Positions 1 through 12,179 are shown, counted from the stretch's first letter. The stretch: DNA of 64,000 nt from Zasmidium citrigriseum (GCA_002786025.1 NHNW01000037.1:124001-188000); one strand, 5' to 3'. Program-made: numbers and translations. The notes: generated by a model not told the origin, from the sequence alone.

Positions 1-1328
1 CGAAGCCTGGATCTTTCCCAGCAACGTCGAGTAGCTCTGCGTATATCTCACAAGCGACGTTGACCCACGTCTGCGATGATTGAAATACCAGACCTTTGAG
101 GAATAGGTCGTCGGACTTCATCCCAGGGTCTTCGGCGTAGTGCAGGATGCCGTTCGCATTATCCAGCAGGAGGCTCACTAGCTTATGACTGTTGCGCCAT
201 TCCTTCTCGCGGGCTGAGGGTGGTTCGACGGGTGATTTCGTCTTTCGCTTACTGTGGTCGGGCCGGTTGCGATCGAGCCTAGAGAGACACTCCTGGAATT
301 TGGCGTTGATCTGAGCGCCAATTGGGCTGATCAACTCAACAAGATTCGCTGGAGCCGGTGAGCGAGCCGAGCCAGATGGCGCTTCTTCGCGGTTTGCGAT
401 GTAAACCACTGCCTGCCCCGGGAATTCGACGATTTCGAACCCGAGAAACTTCAGGAGCTTGTCGTAGTTATCGAGATCTGGGTAGAGAACGCCGAATGTG
501 TCGTCGGTACACTGCAGTAGTGCCATCGCAGCTTGGGTGGCCTGATTCGCCTGAAATTCGCTGATGCTCCCTTGGTCATACGCCTCCCAGGTGCTTCGGA
601 TCTCCACTCGAATGTCATGCATGTCCTTGAGGTGACACCATGCGGCGAAGGTGCGGTCGAGCACTTCTTTGCTCGCCTTCACCGTAGCCTTTGAGAGATC
701 GATCTGATTGGTGTTTCTGCCAGACGACTGAGAAGATTTCGCCCACTCTACCGATGTGGCAGATGGTGAGTAATGTGCATCGTCTTCGATGGGGTCCAGC
801 GGCGCATCCAAGGTGGTGGCCTTGTCGCAGCCAGGCGTCACATAGGGCAGTGGATCCGGTCGCGAAATGGCTCTCGTAAAGTCGGCTTGCTCTCGAGCTT
901 GGAGTGTATGAAATGCTTTCGTCAAAGCTCTCTCGACGCCCTCCACCGCCTCAATGAAGTACTTGTGGCTATGATCCGACTCCGTGAGAGAGCCTTGTGC
1001 TGCAATCGACCGTACAGCATAGCCCTCGTGCACCTCACTTCGTAGCCGTATGACTTTCTGCGCAATGCGAATAATGTGCCAGGAGAATGTGAAGTAACAA
1101 AGCGGATCCTCAGCGGCCATTCGTACCGCCTCAGCCAGCGGAAGGTATTCGCTTGGGCGGAGTTCGATGTCGATTTTGCCCTTGGCCACTTGCTGGCGGG
1201 CCTGCGGACTTCTGAGCGCCTGCACAAGATGAGTGATATCCGTACAGGTGTTGGCGACGTTCACTAGCAGGTCGGAAAGCTCGTCGGTCGCCTGCTTGTA
1301 CCGCTCGCGGAGGGATCCGATAGCCATG
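1..1328 (-). CDS. DUF6604-type protein, 5' part (truncated by window edge)
   Basis: A single open frame without stops runs from ATG at 1328 to the window edge, giving about 442 residues. The start has a good context (ACCATGG) and is the first ATG followed by the family-like N-terminus (MAIGSLRERYKQATDEL). The layout matches the fungal DUF6604 module: a short N-terminal helix with a YK motif, then a block near residues 118-135 around HKYFIEAVEGVERAL, then a block near 225-270 around WCHLKDMHDIRVEIRSTW. DUF6604 is an N-terminal domain of fungal proteins of unknown biochemical role. The segment at about 325-365 is rich in Pro, Ser and Lys and looks like a linker. No intron is needed. The C-terminal part lies outside the window, so any further domain cannot be seen. 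Family assignment is from remembered motif shape, not from a search. Confidence 0.75.
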
Positions 1329-2650
1329 GTGATCAGAGGTGTGATGAGCCCACAGAGCGTACTGACTGTATGTGTCGAAGCTGTAACTGTGCTTGCGGCA
1401 ACCTTGCAAACGGCTAGACAACAGTGGCTGGCTGGTGCGAAGCCTGTGGCGAGCGAGGGGTCGGGGTGTGACGAGGCGGCGAGGCGAGCTCCAGGCGTGC
1501 TGAGGTAGAACTGCCAATCTAGGCGCTGTTACCTTCGCTGCTCCTCTTCGGGCAGCAGGATATGAAAGCGACAGTACTTGACAGTCTGGATGTTTGAAGG
1601 TCGAGATGACGGCGGAGGAAGCTGTCGCAAGATGAGAAGCGGGCGGGAAACGAGCTGGAAGACCTGCAAGCTCGGACCGGAAAAATGACGGCCCGCTGTC
1701 GGGTAAGGCATCCATGCTTGCTGGAAAGTGAATGACTCCAAGCACACTCGAAGTGCCCTAAGAACTTCGTAGGTACGTTCTGGCCCATGGCTCAAAGAAT
1801 ACTGTTTTCCAAGGCCGTGAGGCTATTCTCGTCAGCTTTAAATCTTCTCAAGGCAGAAAAGGGAACATTATGGAGCTCATCGATGCTGTGGCGTATATAA
1901 GAAGGCGAGAAAGGGGCAGTATAAGTTAGTCAAGAAAAAGGGAACTCAACAACGAGCGAGAGGCCACGAAGGCCGGCTGGCCATATACTTAAGCCGTATA
2001 TCAGTTTGCTTCGGTGCATGACGTCTGTAGCGCGCAAGCATAGGATGACTGCCATGCCCGATAGACGGCACGAAGTGCTGAAGACGGAGATGAAGGCGAT
2101 TTAGAAGGAAACTTCCGCGGAGGCTCGGACGGCATGGAAAGGATAGGCATAGGATTCGAAGTACTCATAGTGGCCTCGTTGAAGGTCACACTCGAGGTCC
2201 ATGATACGGATTTTGATAATAAAGGAGGTGTTGGAATAGTGAAGATAAAGATGTCGATGTGAAAGAAAGCCAGCAAGACAAAGAGGTGATGTTGGAGGAA
2301 CGGCCAACCGCCGAGATGCCGAATCCGAATACGAGGCGATATCCACACGACAACTATCAGGAGGTACCTATCGTTGGGAAGAAGACACCATTCAGAAGAT
2401 GACATCCAACGATGGGAAGTATACGACAGCATGTAATGGAAGTAACACGCATTTGTAACGAGGTATCTATCTACTGACGACGGTCACTGCATCCGGGTAT
2501 CTCAATCTCATCTACGAGCGGAGCGGCAGCACCGAAAACGCTATCAAGCAACAAACGACTCAAAACACCCTGCAATGCACATTACGCAAGTTGATGCGGC
2601 GCTATGCAAGAAACACCGATTCATCAAAGCAACATCCTCTTGTTCTCCCC
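1329..2650. other. intergenic region between DUF6604 gene and KAP114
   Basis: About 1.3 kb without a convincing gene. The left 500 bp is the promoter side of the DUF6604 gene. ORFs of up to about 200 codons occur on the minus strand but have shuffled composition and no family resemblance. Short ATG frames on the plus strand at 2041-2230 are also unsupported. The right end carries the 3' flank of KAP114. Confidence 0.5.
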
Positions 2651-5600
2651 CTACTGGCTCATCTCGCGCAGCTTGTCCTGTTCCTGTGGCGAGAGTGCGT
2701 TGAAGACCTCGGCGAACTCGGGTTTCTGGCCTTGTTGTTGAAAGAAGTTGACCAAGAAGGATTGTGTCTCGTCGTCACGGCCGCGAGAGAAGCTGCCAGC
2801 GTCCTCGCCGAAGGCCATGAGCTGCGACTTGGTCATGCCGGTGCCCAGGTCCAAAAAGTCGTTCGGATCGTCTTCCCAATCGCCATCGTCCTCGCCATCG
2901 TCATCTGCTGCGGCTGCTGCTGCTTCAAGTGCGCGAGCATTGCCAGAGGCGGAAAGCAGTTCTTCGACAAGGACCTTGACGATCTTGAGCTGGGCAGAGA
3001 TGATGGTGTACTGGTCGGGCTGTTGCTTGGCGCGAGATCTGGTCATGATACGATCAGACTTGGGCACAATCAAGTCACCTTTGACCTGAATGCCGGCGAT
3101 GCGAGGATCGCCTAGCTCATACAGCTTGGATAGAGCCACGACGCTGCGAAAGGTCAGTATGAGCTTTCCGAGACGGTTCTGTTATAAACACTTACTTCTG
3201 TCTGATGTCGTCGTAGCCGGCGAAGTTGATCGAATTCTCGAGCCACTTGCGGATGACGACCTCCAAGCCAGACTCATCTCCAACACGTACGTCGGCGAGG
3301 AAGTTGACGACCTCCGAAGCCGAGATCAAGGAAAGCCGCGCGAACACCAAGATCAGGCTCTGAATGAACTGCGCCTGCTGCGCAGTAGCCAGACGCTGTG
3401 CTACGGCCTGCAGAAGCTGCATCAGGTATGGTCCAAGTCGCTCCGATCCCGCCTTCTCGACAAGCTCCGCGGCAAGACCACCAACCTCTGCTGCACCGTT
3501 ATCGTCCACGGCTGGATTCAGCAGACGGTCAATGATGACCAGCAGAACCTCAAGTCCGCTCTTGCCGCTCTGCTCCTGGAAGGCGAAGACTTGTTCGGCG
3601 TCGTTGTGAACCATGTGCTTGACAGCAGCCGTAGCGGACTTGAGCAGCTCATCATCTTGAGACTCAAGCAGTAGTCTGCTCAGTCTAGGCATGGCCGTGG
3701 TCACAAACCCTTGAGGTAATGGGTTTGAGCCATGCTCGGCGAGGACTGCGAGCATCTCCGCTGCCAGGTTGGCCAACGCGTTCTCCTCCGTGAGAGTTGC
3801 GACGTCGAAGGCCCCCATGAGCGAAGGTAGCACTTTGGCGGCAAGTTGAGAGTAGGCGTCGGGGCCAGAACCAGAAATGGTCTCTGCGATTTCCTCGAAT
3901 GTCTCGGTGACGAGAAGTGCAATTTGGAAGTTCGAGGCACCTTGGCTGGCGACTGTGAACAGAAGGTCCAGGCCACCGCCGTTTAGACAGTTGCTGGTGT
4001 CTAGCAGGATAGCGTCTCGCAGAGTCTCGATGATAGTGATCAGCAGGTCGTCGCTGTCGGTCAGATCGCTCAAGTCCTGGGTGTTGAGGAAGTTGTTGAG
4101 CGCGGAAATGACAGCTGGCTGTCGCGGAATTGTGATTGATGATGGTAATGCCGCAAAGTAGTATTGGATGGCTCGGATGCAGGACACCTTGACGATTTCA
4201 GACTCGTCGTTTGTAATGGCCTGCAGAGATGCCTCCATGAACGATGTGGCCACAGTCTGAAGAGCGTCTCCAGAGGTTCTCGTGAGACTTCCAGCGACCA
4301 AATATCCGCGAGCACGGAGGAAGACCTGTTCCTCTTGGATGGCATGCTGGATGAAGTCCACGTAGCCGTTCGCTGACTCGGATCCGATCTGCTTCTCAAC
4401 GTCCTGGAAGTCACCGAGAAGTTGGTTCAGCAAGTACAGGGCTGCCTCTTTAGCTTTCCAGCCAGCGTTCTCGGCATACAATGCTCGTGTGTAAGACAGG
4501 AGACCTTCCACGGTAGTGGTATTGAGCCACTCGCCAAGCTTGATGACCAGGTCGCCACAGGCTGATCGAGGTGTGTAGTTCGCCGTGACGTTGACTTCCT
4601 CAGACAAGAAAACATTGACATCGGTGTCCCACATTCCCTCTTCCTCGTTCGTGATCTGCGCGTATGAGACAGCAGTCTTCATGACCTCAGCCACCCAAGA
4701 TGATCCCACGGCTTGTGTCTGCAGTTGCTGCTCGAGCTCCTTGCGGACTGGCGGTGCACGTAAACAAGCCTGCAAGAAGTCGAGCTCCTCAAGGACCAGG
4801 AAGTCGAGAGTGTACGGGAGACCATCAGCATCCTCAAGTCGGCCTTGCATATCCTGCTCGATGTACATGTAATGATACTGCGGCTGCAGAGTAGACAACT
4901 CCTCCCAGGTGGCGGAGAAGAGGGCAGGGCTGTGCGGCGAAAGCGTCTGTGGGAGAACAGAGCGGACCCGCATGAGCACCTTGACGGCCTGCAATTTCAA
5001 AGCCACACATCCACGATACAACTCCGCGACCTCGCCTTGTTCCTGTCCCTCCGCTGGTGCTGCAGGGAGGGGGGATTTGAGTGTGTTGATGAAGAATGGA
5101 ATCCAGCTGCCAAGCGTCTCATCTGCGAAAGACTTGACTTCCGCCTTGTGATCTCCCATGACCATCTCCAAGGTATCGAAACACGATCTGAAGACGGACA
5201 CGGCCAGAGCTCTGAGGGTAGGCTTGCGGTTGTCGTTGATTGCAACGTCGAAGATGACCTTGACGAGATCGCGAGCCACCTTGAAGAACTGCTCCTCGTT
5301 GAAGCAATCATCGACTAGCTCGTTTAAAACTTTGAGAGCACCATGGAGCTGCGAGTCCTCTCCGCTTGCCACCACATGCAAAACTGTCGGTAGAAGATCT
5401 GGCCACTCATCTGGAAAGTCGGCTGTGGCGATCTTGCTGACAACGAGACTTGCTGCACTCTTGATCTTCCGCTCGTCACGTCCGTTCAAGGCCAGATCGA
5501 GCAGCTGTTGGCGGATCTGTGCCTTCTTCGCATCGTCTGCAAACAATTGCCCCGCGAACTCGTCGAATTGCGGAGACCACGCTGCCAAGACGAAGATCTT

Positions 5601-5783
5601 GAGGTACAGCAACGCGGACTGGCGGACTTCGAGTGGCACGTTGCTGTGTGCTCCCACGGAAACCAGGGCAAGCGGAAAGTCCGGATTGGCATACTGTTGC
5701 TTAAGCTGCCATTCTGCGTTCTTGCGAGGGCCTTCCTGTGCTGACTGGGTCTCGGCTAGCAATCTCACTAGTTGCTCTTCCAT
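2651..5783 (-). CDS. KAP114: karyopherin/importin-beta family protein, Kap114 (importin-9) type
   Basis: Nuclear import receptor of the importin-beta superfamily; the yeast and animal relatives (Kap114, importin-9) carry histones H2A-H2B and TBP into the nucleus. Two exons, 5783-3196 and 3143-2651, give 1026 residues, the usual size. The 52-bp intron (3195-3144) has donor GTAAGT, a CTGAC branch and CGCAG acceptor, and joins DIRQ to NVVALSKLYEL in frame. Residues about 1-100 form the importin-beta N-terminal region (NAEWQLKQQ, EVRQSALLYLK). The rest is helical-repeat-like. Near residues 940-955 there is an acidic stretch (ADDDGEDDGDWEDD) like the acidic loop/tail of Kap114 that contacts basic cargo. 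It is divergently placed to REV7 with a shared 480-bp promoter. The alternative, another importin paralogue, is less likely because of the acidic C-terminal element. Confidence 0.93.
3144..3195 (-). other. KAP114 intron
   Basis: Donor GTAAGT at 3195, branch-like CTGAC, acceptor CGCAG ending at 3144. The first exon hits a stop 2 nt into the intron, and the second exon frame continues the helical repeat exactly. Confidence 0.9.
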
Positions 5784-6262
5784 GTTGGCGGTTCTGCCTA
5801 GCGACTAGTGTCCAGCGTGCTGGTGTAACATGGAACGCTCGGTGGTGTCTGGTAGATTCGCTGTGGATCGCGGTTAAGGTTGTTGAAGTGCGGCTTGTGA
5901 CTCCAAACACGATGGTATGCTCTGTTTGGCGATGCTCTCGCCGCTGCTCTCCTCCGCCGTCGTCGCCGCCGCGGAAGTCGCTGCTACCGCTGGAAGAAAA
6001 GGGCTCACCTGAAGAAATCTGCTGATGGTCGTATAACAATGGGTGCTGAGGGGTATGGAGCGTCGGAGGATTTGTAGAGGCGGTTGTTTCAGACGAAGAA
6101 AGATCTGCCACGTGAAGTGGTGATTTGCTTGGCAACCGTCAAACGGCAGTCGCGAGGCGAGCGCGTCCGTATTACGTCATCGTCAACAACAAAATTGACG
6201 CCTCTAAATCACTCCAACCTCAGCATCTTCTCGACAACAACAAGAATGTCCATGGCATCAAG
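5784..6262. promoter_or_regulatory. divergent promoter between KAP114 and REV7
   Basis: A 479-bp head-to-head intergenic space. It holds a CRE/ATF-like octamer TTACGTCA at 6172-6179, about 85 bp upstream of the REV7 start, and a run of CCG/CGC-rich sequence around 5955-5985. The octamer matches the known fungal bZIP (Atf1-type) site; actual use is inference. Confidence 0.4.
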
Positions 6263-6961
6263 ATGGCCAGCGAGGAGCCGACATTCCGCTCATTCGTCGC
6301 GGCATTTACAGATTTCCTCACTGTCGCCATTCATACTATCCTCTACGAACGAGGGGTCTACCCGCAGACCTCCTTTCTCTCGGCAAGGAAACACAATTTT
6401 GCGGTCCGTCAAAATCGACATCCCAAAGTCTGCGAATGGATCAATGATGCTGTCACTGCCGTCGAGACCGAGCTGTTGAAGGGATCTGTGGAGCGGGTGG
6501 CAGTGGTCATGTACTCCAAGCAGAACCAGCCGATGGAACGTTTCATTTTCGATGTTGGCCGATTCCCAATGGTCCCTGCTGCGGAACTCGACGTCCCAAT
6601 GGAACGACTCGACTCGACCGGCTCGAAGGTTCCTGTTCTGCCTGCCGTGGATCTGGAAGAGCAATTCCGAGCCACTATGAGCAAAATCACGAATTGCAGC
6701 ACTGCTTTACAGCCTTTGCCCCAGGGTTCTACTTTTACAGTTGCAATTGAGCTCAAGCGTGATGGCGAGGCTCCTCTTGGTCATCCCCAGCCATGGATGC
6801 CCGCTCAGAAGCATGATCAAAGCGACCATGCATCAGGGAGTGCGCCCAGGCGAACGACGCCAATCAGATCAGTCGCTGCTGGCGAGATGGAGTTTGAAAG
6901 CTGGATTGAGGACTTGAGAGACGAACAGCCCCAGAGCTTCACCATGGATGTCTCAGACTGA
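6263..6961 (+). CDS. REV7: HORMA-domain protein Rev7/Mad2B (DNA polymerase zeta accessory subunit)
   Basis: A single exon encodes 232 residues beginning MASEEPTFRSF, typical of Rev7/MAD2L2. The open frame continues upstream to 6125, but only through a non-ATG codon; the ATG at 6263 is where the HORMA homology starts. Visible family blocks are an N-terminal helix (AAFTDFLTVAIHTILYERGV), the segment YPQTSF, HPKVCEWINDAV, and the strand/loop region QPMERFIFDVGRFP, followed by the C-terminal safety-belt-like part. Rev7 binds Rev3 and Rev1 in translesion synthesis, and in other eukaryotes it also takes part in end-protection and in HORMA-closure partner binding. The C-terminal 70 residues are less conserved and contain PWMPAQ and FESWIEDL. 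It converges with the GNAT gene, with only 52 bp between stop codons, so their 3'UTRs probably overlap. Confidence 0.88.
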   Translation: MASEEPTFRSFVAAFTDFLTVAIHTILYERGVYPQTSFLSARKHNFAVRQNRHPKVCEWINDAVTAVETELLKGSVERVAVVMYSKQNQPMERFIFDVGRFPMVPAAELDVPMERLDSTGSKVPVLPAVDLEEQFRATMSKITNCSTALQPLPQGSTFTVAIELKRDGEAPLGHPQPWMPAQKHDQSDHASGSAPRRTTPIRSVAAGEMEFESWIEDLRDEQPQSFTMDVSD

Positions 6962-7013
6962 TCAAACGGCGGTGCATTTGCGGCCTTTCAAATACAGCTC
7001 TGCATTGCGGATC

Positions 7014-8158
7014 TTAACCAATAGCAGCATCGAAGATGGCATACACACCTTGCTGAGCAGCACCGCCTTTGCTCTGCTCAGGTGTTGCCACTCCGTCAAC
7101 CCACATTCGACAGTATGATACTGGAGCTTCGTTCCAACCGAGTTCTTTGAAGAGCTTGAGTGCTTCAGGATTTCCACCCCAGACCTCGGTGATCAGACTG
7201 GCTTCTTGCGCGATCTTGTCCTCAGACCAATCGTTCATGGCTTCATTCGGCAAGGGCGTAGCGCCAATCGACTTTGGAGTCGCCTTCTCCATCGCTGCCA
7301 GCACCACTGTCCGTGCCGACTCTGGATCTGACGCATACACTGGACCGATTCGAACTCCGCCAGAGCATCGTCGAGTCACTGCCCATGCGCGGAGGTCGTC
7401 AATTGAATCTGGGCCTTCTTTACTGACAACGGCCACACCGTCGACATCTTTGCGGTGAAACATGTGCTTGTCGCTCCAGAGCGCGGGCCTTTCGAATCCA
7501 GTGTACTTCAGCTCATGTTGTACGAGCAGTTGCCGAGGGACCGTTCGGATGTCGACGACCTGGCCACTGGTGCTCGACCCAGTCGCCGGTACTTTGGCAA
7601 CAAGTGGCCGCATCATGATTTGCACTTCACCAAGAGGGGATACAACGAACTTTCTTCTTTCATCTGCAACGATTTCAGCGCATGGTATTGATAGTCTGCG
7701 CTGGCAAGAACTTACAAGTCTGTCTCTGCACGACTACTCCATCAAGACCCTTGATCTTCGTTCCATGGCGCTCGAAATCGGCTTCGGCTGCCTTGAAGAG
7801 CTGTCGACCCAAGCCTTTGCCTTGATGTTTTTCGTCAATGATGAACATGGAGGCCCATCCCGTGGAGTTTGGGTTGATGACAGCTGCCACATGGCCGACG
7901 CATTTGTCCGTGGACTTCTCCACAAGCAGAAACATGCCAGAGCCCTCTGATGGGTTCATATAGGTGTCGAGATCATAGTATCCACGGTTCTACTTTCGCG
8001 TCAGCACAGTGTTGCACGTGCAACTCCATCGACGTTCTGCGCACCCATCCCAGGACCTGCATGAAGCCCCACCACACATCTCGAAACTCATCTGTATTCT
8101 TGGCTGGTCGAATCTCGTACTTGTCGTCGGACCAGAAGATGTCTGAAGTGGACGCCAT
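7014..8158 (-). CDS. GNAT family N-acetyltransferase
   Basis: Three exons (8158-8045, 7989-7716, 7663-7014) encode 345 residues. Introns of 55 and 52 bp have donors GTGCGC and GTAAGT and acceptors GTAG and GCAG. The first joins FMQVLGW to NRGYYDLDTYM and the second joins VVQRQT to YERRKFVVSP. The N-terminal half is a Gcn5-related acetyltransferase fold. Motif A, the acetyl-CoA pyrophosphate loop, is seen as QGKGLGRQLF at about residues 94-103, preceded by strand ASMFIIDEKH. The C-terminal half reads like a second, degenerate GNAT-like lobe (DSIDDLRAWAVTRRCSGGVRIGPVYA), as in tandem-GNAT fungal proteins that resemble YitH/HmsT-type acetyltransferases. The substrate is unknown. The start is the first ATG of exon 1, directly before the homologous IRPAKNTDEFRDVW segment. 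Confidence 0.85.
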
Positions 8159-8755
8159 CGTTGTCTCCTCTCAACCGAACACCTTGTGGCAGAGGACCTC
8201 ACCACCTCTTATGGCTTTGGTTGATGAGGGCAGACCTGTTCTTAAATGTCGATGCGAATCCTTTGTACCACCGCTCTGCGGCGAACAGTCGTCGCACTCG
8301 ATCCCGAATATGATTCAGCTCACGAGCTTCAGCTTCGCCGTGTCGACTCATTGGACCCACCCCGAGCTGACTACAGCTCCCCGCTCGTTGATACACATCC
8401 AACAGTCTCAATGGTCTACCATACCACTTCTGGTCGGTCGCAGGGGATATGCAGCAATCGACTCCACAACAGGGATATGAATATTGCACTTGTCAGTCTT
8501 CACTATACCTGAACCACTACAAGCCGCACACGCCACTTTTGTTCTACACCGAAGACCAATCTCAGAAGGAAAGTTCCCCTAATTGGCGTACACGCGGGCG
8601 ATTCTTCCACATTGAGCATTGGAAAGCTCCACTACGCCGTATCAGCTTCCACAAAACATTCTGGTCGAGGCTCTCTACTCCGGCTTCTGCCCGTACACCA
8701 CGTAACTGGACGTCGTCAGCCTCTGCTTATGCCTAGTCGGGAACACGCCATGTAC
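8159..8755. other. intergenic, no gene seen
   Basis: About 600 bp between the GNAT start and the stop of the LaeA-like gene. Only short overlapping frames with no family resemblance occur here. It must hold the GNAT promoter and the methyltransferase 3' end. Confidence 0.5.
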
Positions 8756-10108
8756 TCACAACCAATGGTACATATGCACCGACTTCTTCATTGCATCACG
8801 GCGAACGTCTCTGAGAAAAAGATGCACTTCTTCGGCACTCCAACCCAGCACCTGGGTAAACATGCCGAGGCTGAACGCCTCCAGACCGTCCAGGAATTGC
8901 ATTAGATTCAGACCGCCGATCTTTTTCTGCAGTTGTGTCAGTACGATTTCAAGTTTACAACCGGAAAGACGACCTACTAGATGAGGATCCTTTGGCCACG
9001 GGCCCACTGGCAGCTTGAACATCTCAACATGGACGTTCACGAAACCGCAGTCTTCGAGCCAGCCTTTCAGCATCGGACCAGGACAGCATGTACGGCCCAT
9101 TCTCTCACAGCCTTCGATCACATATCCGTACATCTCCAGAGTCTTATTGCCAGGAGGGATTGAGTCATCGGGCGAGACGTTGTGCAAGTCCAGATCGTGG
9201 AACTCAACCCAGCCTCCGGGGGTCGTCTGCTCATAGCACTGGGCTATTAATCGCGGCCAGTCTTGAATGCTGCCTGCCATATACCGAGAGTGGATCAGAT
9301 CAAAAGGCGGTCGCGGCGGCCATGGACTTTCGACATCGTCAACTTCGAATTGGAGATTGGGCGGCACCTATTTGGTAGTAAGAAAAAATATCCTCGAACT
9401 GGAGATTTGGACGTACCCATTGCGGCTGGATTGGACTCAGATCATTGGCAACCACTTGTGCGTTCTCGTACTTGTCGCCGACTTCCATCGCCCAGATGCC
9501 TGTCCCTGTGCTGCACAGGAGAACGTTGGGTCAGTATATGCCTTGCAATTGGAGATATCTTTGGTAATTTTCTGCATACCCGATGTCCAAGATGCGTTTT
9601 GGATCGACGGGAGCCAGGAATAGCTTGCCATGGAGACATTCAGTGAACAGAGCGTGGAACAAATCAAGGCGATCCTGCCACGCCGACATTGAGCCTCTCG
9701 ATCTCTTTCCGGAGACATCGGATCTTACGCACCTGCTCTCGCTCGTCATTGGGGAATTGATATGCTTTCGGATATCGTCAGATCAGCAGCATACGACAAT
9801 CGATGAGCACTCACATCCTTCCCGGTAGCTATGGAAGCGCCTCCCATTCACCCATTTGAAGTCTGCAACACTTGACGAAAGGGTTGTCGCATAGCTTCGA
9901 CTGTATGACATTCTCTCTCAGCATCGTTTGAGACCAAGCTGACCACGGATAGCTCACTAATCATCATCCGTATATGCCGAATCGGACGAGTCACCGACAG
10001 ATTGAGCTTCCTGGTCCCCATATCAGCATATGGTCTGCCACCGGGGTGCATATGTCGACCCACCACGGGGTCAAACTGAGCGTCGTCGTCCTGCGAAAAG
10101 TCCGCCAT
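8756..10108 (-). CDS. LaeA-like SAM-dependent methyltransferase
   Basis: Seven exons by my reading: 10108-10064, 10010-9958, 9900-9815, 9764-9733, 9674-9580, 9510-9417, 9367-8756. They give 338 residues, with introns of 49-69 bp, most having clear GT donors and CTGA-type branches. The protein follows the LaeA/TAM-domain pattern: an N-terminal Asp/Ser-rich segment, then GRRFHSYREGSYQFPNDERE, then LDLFHALFTECLHGKLFLAP. SAM motif I is DIGTGTGIWAMEVGD at about residues 102-116, followed by NDLSPIQPQWVPPNLQFEVD and a DLIHSRY segment. LaeA is a nuclear regulator of secondary metabolism, but most fungi have dozens of LaeA-like paralogues of unknown substrate, so a global regulator role is not implied. 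It lies in the same direction as the neighbouring O-methyltransferase, 670 bp downstream of it. Confidence 0.85.
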
Positions 10109-10778
10109 CGTCGTCTTCACAATCACAACACGTCAGGTGATGCTACTCTCATGCGGCAAAGCAAGATCCCCGTCGGGAAAAATTTCAAGGAGGGGAACGG
10201 ACAGGACAAAAGACGAACACAAGAAACGACACCCGCTCGAAGCGCCAGATCCCACGGACGATCTGCTGCAGGCTGCGGTATGCAAATCGAGGTGTTCGTT
10301 GGAAGTATTCTGGAAGTTTGATTTGGGCGAAGCGTCGGCAGTGGTCGGGTGGCTCCGCGGGACGCGCTGCTCTCCTTCCCAGTGCAGGCAAACGCCCGTT
10401 CGGACCGACTGCGCTAAGGTGTCTGGTGAGGCGGACCGGCGGCTGGTGCGATGAACCCGGCAGTCGTTGCGTGGGGCCCCTGTCGTGTTTATCGGGAGAT
10501 GTTGCTGTCACATGCAAAGACGATGACTTTGGTGGACTTCGTGCATTTTGTGTATGAGGAACGTTCGGAGCGAGGCTTGCGTGACGGTCCATCCATTTCG
10601 TAACGAACGGGAGAACGACTGCTGGCGTCGACTGTCGAAGAATACGAACCTGTGCAAATGACCACGTCGAAGGATCCGAAGGCGTGGTAGCTTCTCCCTT
10701 CGACGAGGGGCATGAAATTGACGAGAAGGACCAGACCGCCACTTTCAACTCCGACGATAGGAATCCCAGTAGCCTCGC
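10109..10778. other. intergenic, no gene seen
   Basis: 670 bp between the LaeA-like start and the O-methyltransferase stop. The overlapping frames here (up to 187 codons on the minus strand) are arginine/serine/proline-rich with no recognisable fold. This is the likely promoter of the LaeA-like gene. Confidence 0.5.
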
Positions 10779-12179
10779 TCACAATGCGGCCTTCCCATCC
10801 TCAAACACAACCTCCATTACCGACTGGGCACTCCCCACGGGCCGCTCAACATTCCTCAACTTCAGCCTCATGTCGGCGACGGAGTAGAGATTCTCCCAGT
10901 CGGCCTTCTCCCTCTCTTTGGCGTTGAAGGTGGTCATCATCTCCAAGTCCATTATCCGCATTATGCGTTCTTCGCTCTTCGGCAGGACGTTGGCTTCAGG
11001 CATCACACCGTCCATGACCACTATCCGGCTTCCATTCTTGAGAGCCGGTACAAGTTGTCGCAGGATGTCGACGGCCTTTACGTCGGGATGGTCATGCAAG
11101 ATGAATCTCATCAGGTATACCGCTGCACTTTCAACAGGCTGCGGCGTGAAGAAGTCATGGGCCTGGAACTTGATACGACTCCGTATCTGCTCATCTGACA
11201 CCTCATCCAGCTGCTTCTCGCCCTGCGAGATGATCTCCGGCCGATCCTGAACGACGAATTGGAGGCTTCGTGCTTTCTCCGCGATCGCAACACAGGCGTG
11301 CCCAACGGACCCGCCAACCTGGGACCAGTCAGAATCATACCGAAGAGGAACCTTCTCCAACTTACATCAACGACAACACTTCCCTCAGGAAGCTCTTCCC
11401 ATTTGAAACCATTCACGAGATGGCGAATATTATAGCCATCGGTGCTCGTCATGTCGGTCATTGTATTCGCGAACCGCTCTGCTCGCTCTGGAAACTGGCC
11501 TAGATGTTCGAACATGGGCAGATCGGTGTCCCATGCTACTTGGTATGCGGATTCGTTGAGTCGATCTGATGCTCCCCATTTTTCTGTCGCTTCAACCAAT
11601 TTGCCGGCATTGCGAAAGCTCTCCTCGGTTGTGTAGCCTACCCAGTCGCGCACACCGCGTTCTCGCACAAGCAAGGCCGAATCGGCGGTATGTGCGACTT
11701 TACCGGCTTCGGGCTCGCAGAAGATGTTGTTCGTCATCGCATGGCGAAGAATTCGTTTTGCTTGGACTGCATCGACGCCTGCCTTGCGACCGAGTTCTTC
11801 AAATGTGATGGCTTTATCCAAGGGGACGTGTTCGAATAGTTTGAAGTGGTATATCCATCGCAAACTCGAAAGATCGTGATACTATTCGACACATCGTCAG
11901 CCAACCAACCTCACCATTGATCACGGCGTTTACACTCACCCGACAAGCCAACCACCTCAAATGCTCCGCCGGGCCCGTTACCAAATCATTCAACTCCAGC
12001 GTCTTCTCCTTCACAATCCTCCTCGCCTCCAACACCTCCGCAGGAGCATCACTCGGAAACGCCGCAGCAGAATCAACCTCAAATGCCAAATTAATCCCTT
12101 TTTCCAGCACAAAATCCTCAACAATCTTCGTCTTCTCCGCAATCTCTTTTGCGAGATCTGTAAGTCTGTTGGTGCTCAT
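10779..12179 (-). CDS. fungal O-methyltransferase (plant/bacterial COMT-like class)
   Basis: Three exons (12179-11940, 11881-11366, 11318-10779) encode 431 residues, the normal size for fungal secondary-metabolite O-methyltransferases such as sterigmatocystin 8-O-methyltransferase relatives. Introns of 58 and 47 bp (GTGAGT...AATAG and GTAAGT...CCCAG) join WLACR to YHDLSSLRW and SVVVD to VGGSVGH. An N-terminal dimerisation/winged-helix half (FEHVPLDKAITFEELGRKAG) precedes SAM motif I VVVDVGGSVGHA at about 249-260. The catalytic His is seen in RFILHDHPD (about residue 327), followed by DGVMPEANVLPK. The enzyme should transfer methyl from SAM to a phenolic hydroxyl; the substrate is unknown. Its promoter is cut short by the Copia element, whose LTR begins 160 bp upstream of the ATG. 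Confidence 0.88.

Noticed and set aside
1131..1795. Minus-strand frames of 88-204 codons upstream of the DUF6604 start
   Set aside because: They overlap each other in different phases, are Arg/Ser/Pro-rich and have no family resemblance; the DUF6604 frame and its ATG explain the region.
2001..2432. 143-codon minus-strand frame between DUF6604 and KAP114
   Set aside because: A non-ATG or late ATG start, low-complexity Ser/Pro end and no homology; kept only as intergenic.
6125..6262. 46-residue N-terminal extension of REV7
   Set aside because: It opens with TTG, not ATG, and the extra residues do not belong to the HORMA fold.
10118..10126. Upstream start (MIVKTT) for the LaeA-like protein
   Set aside because: The codon is GTG; the first ATG of the frame is 10108.
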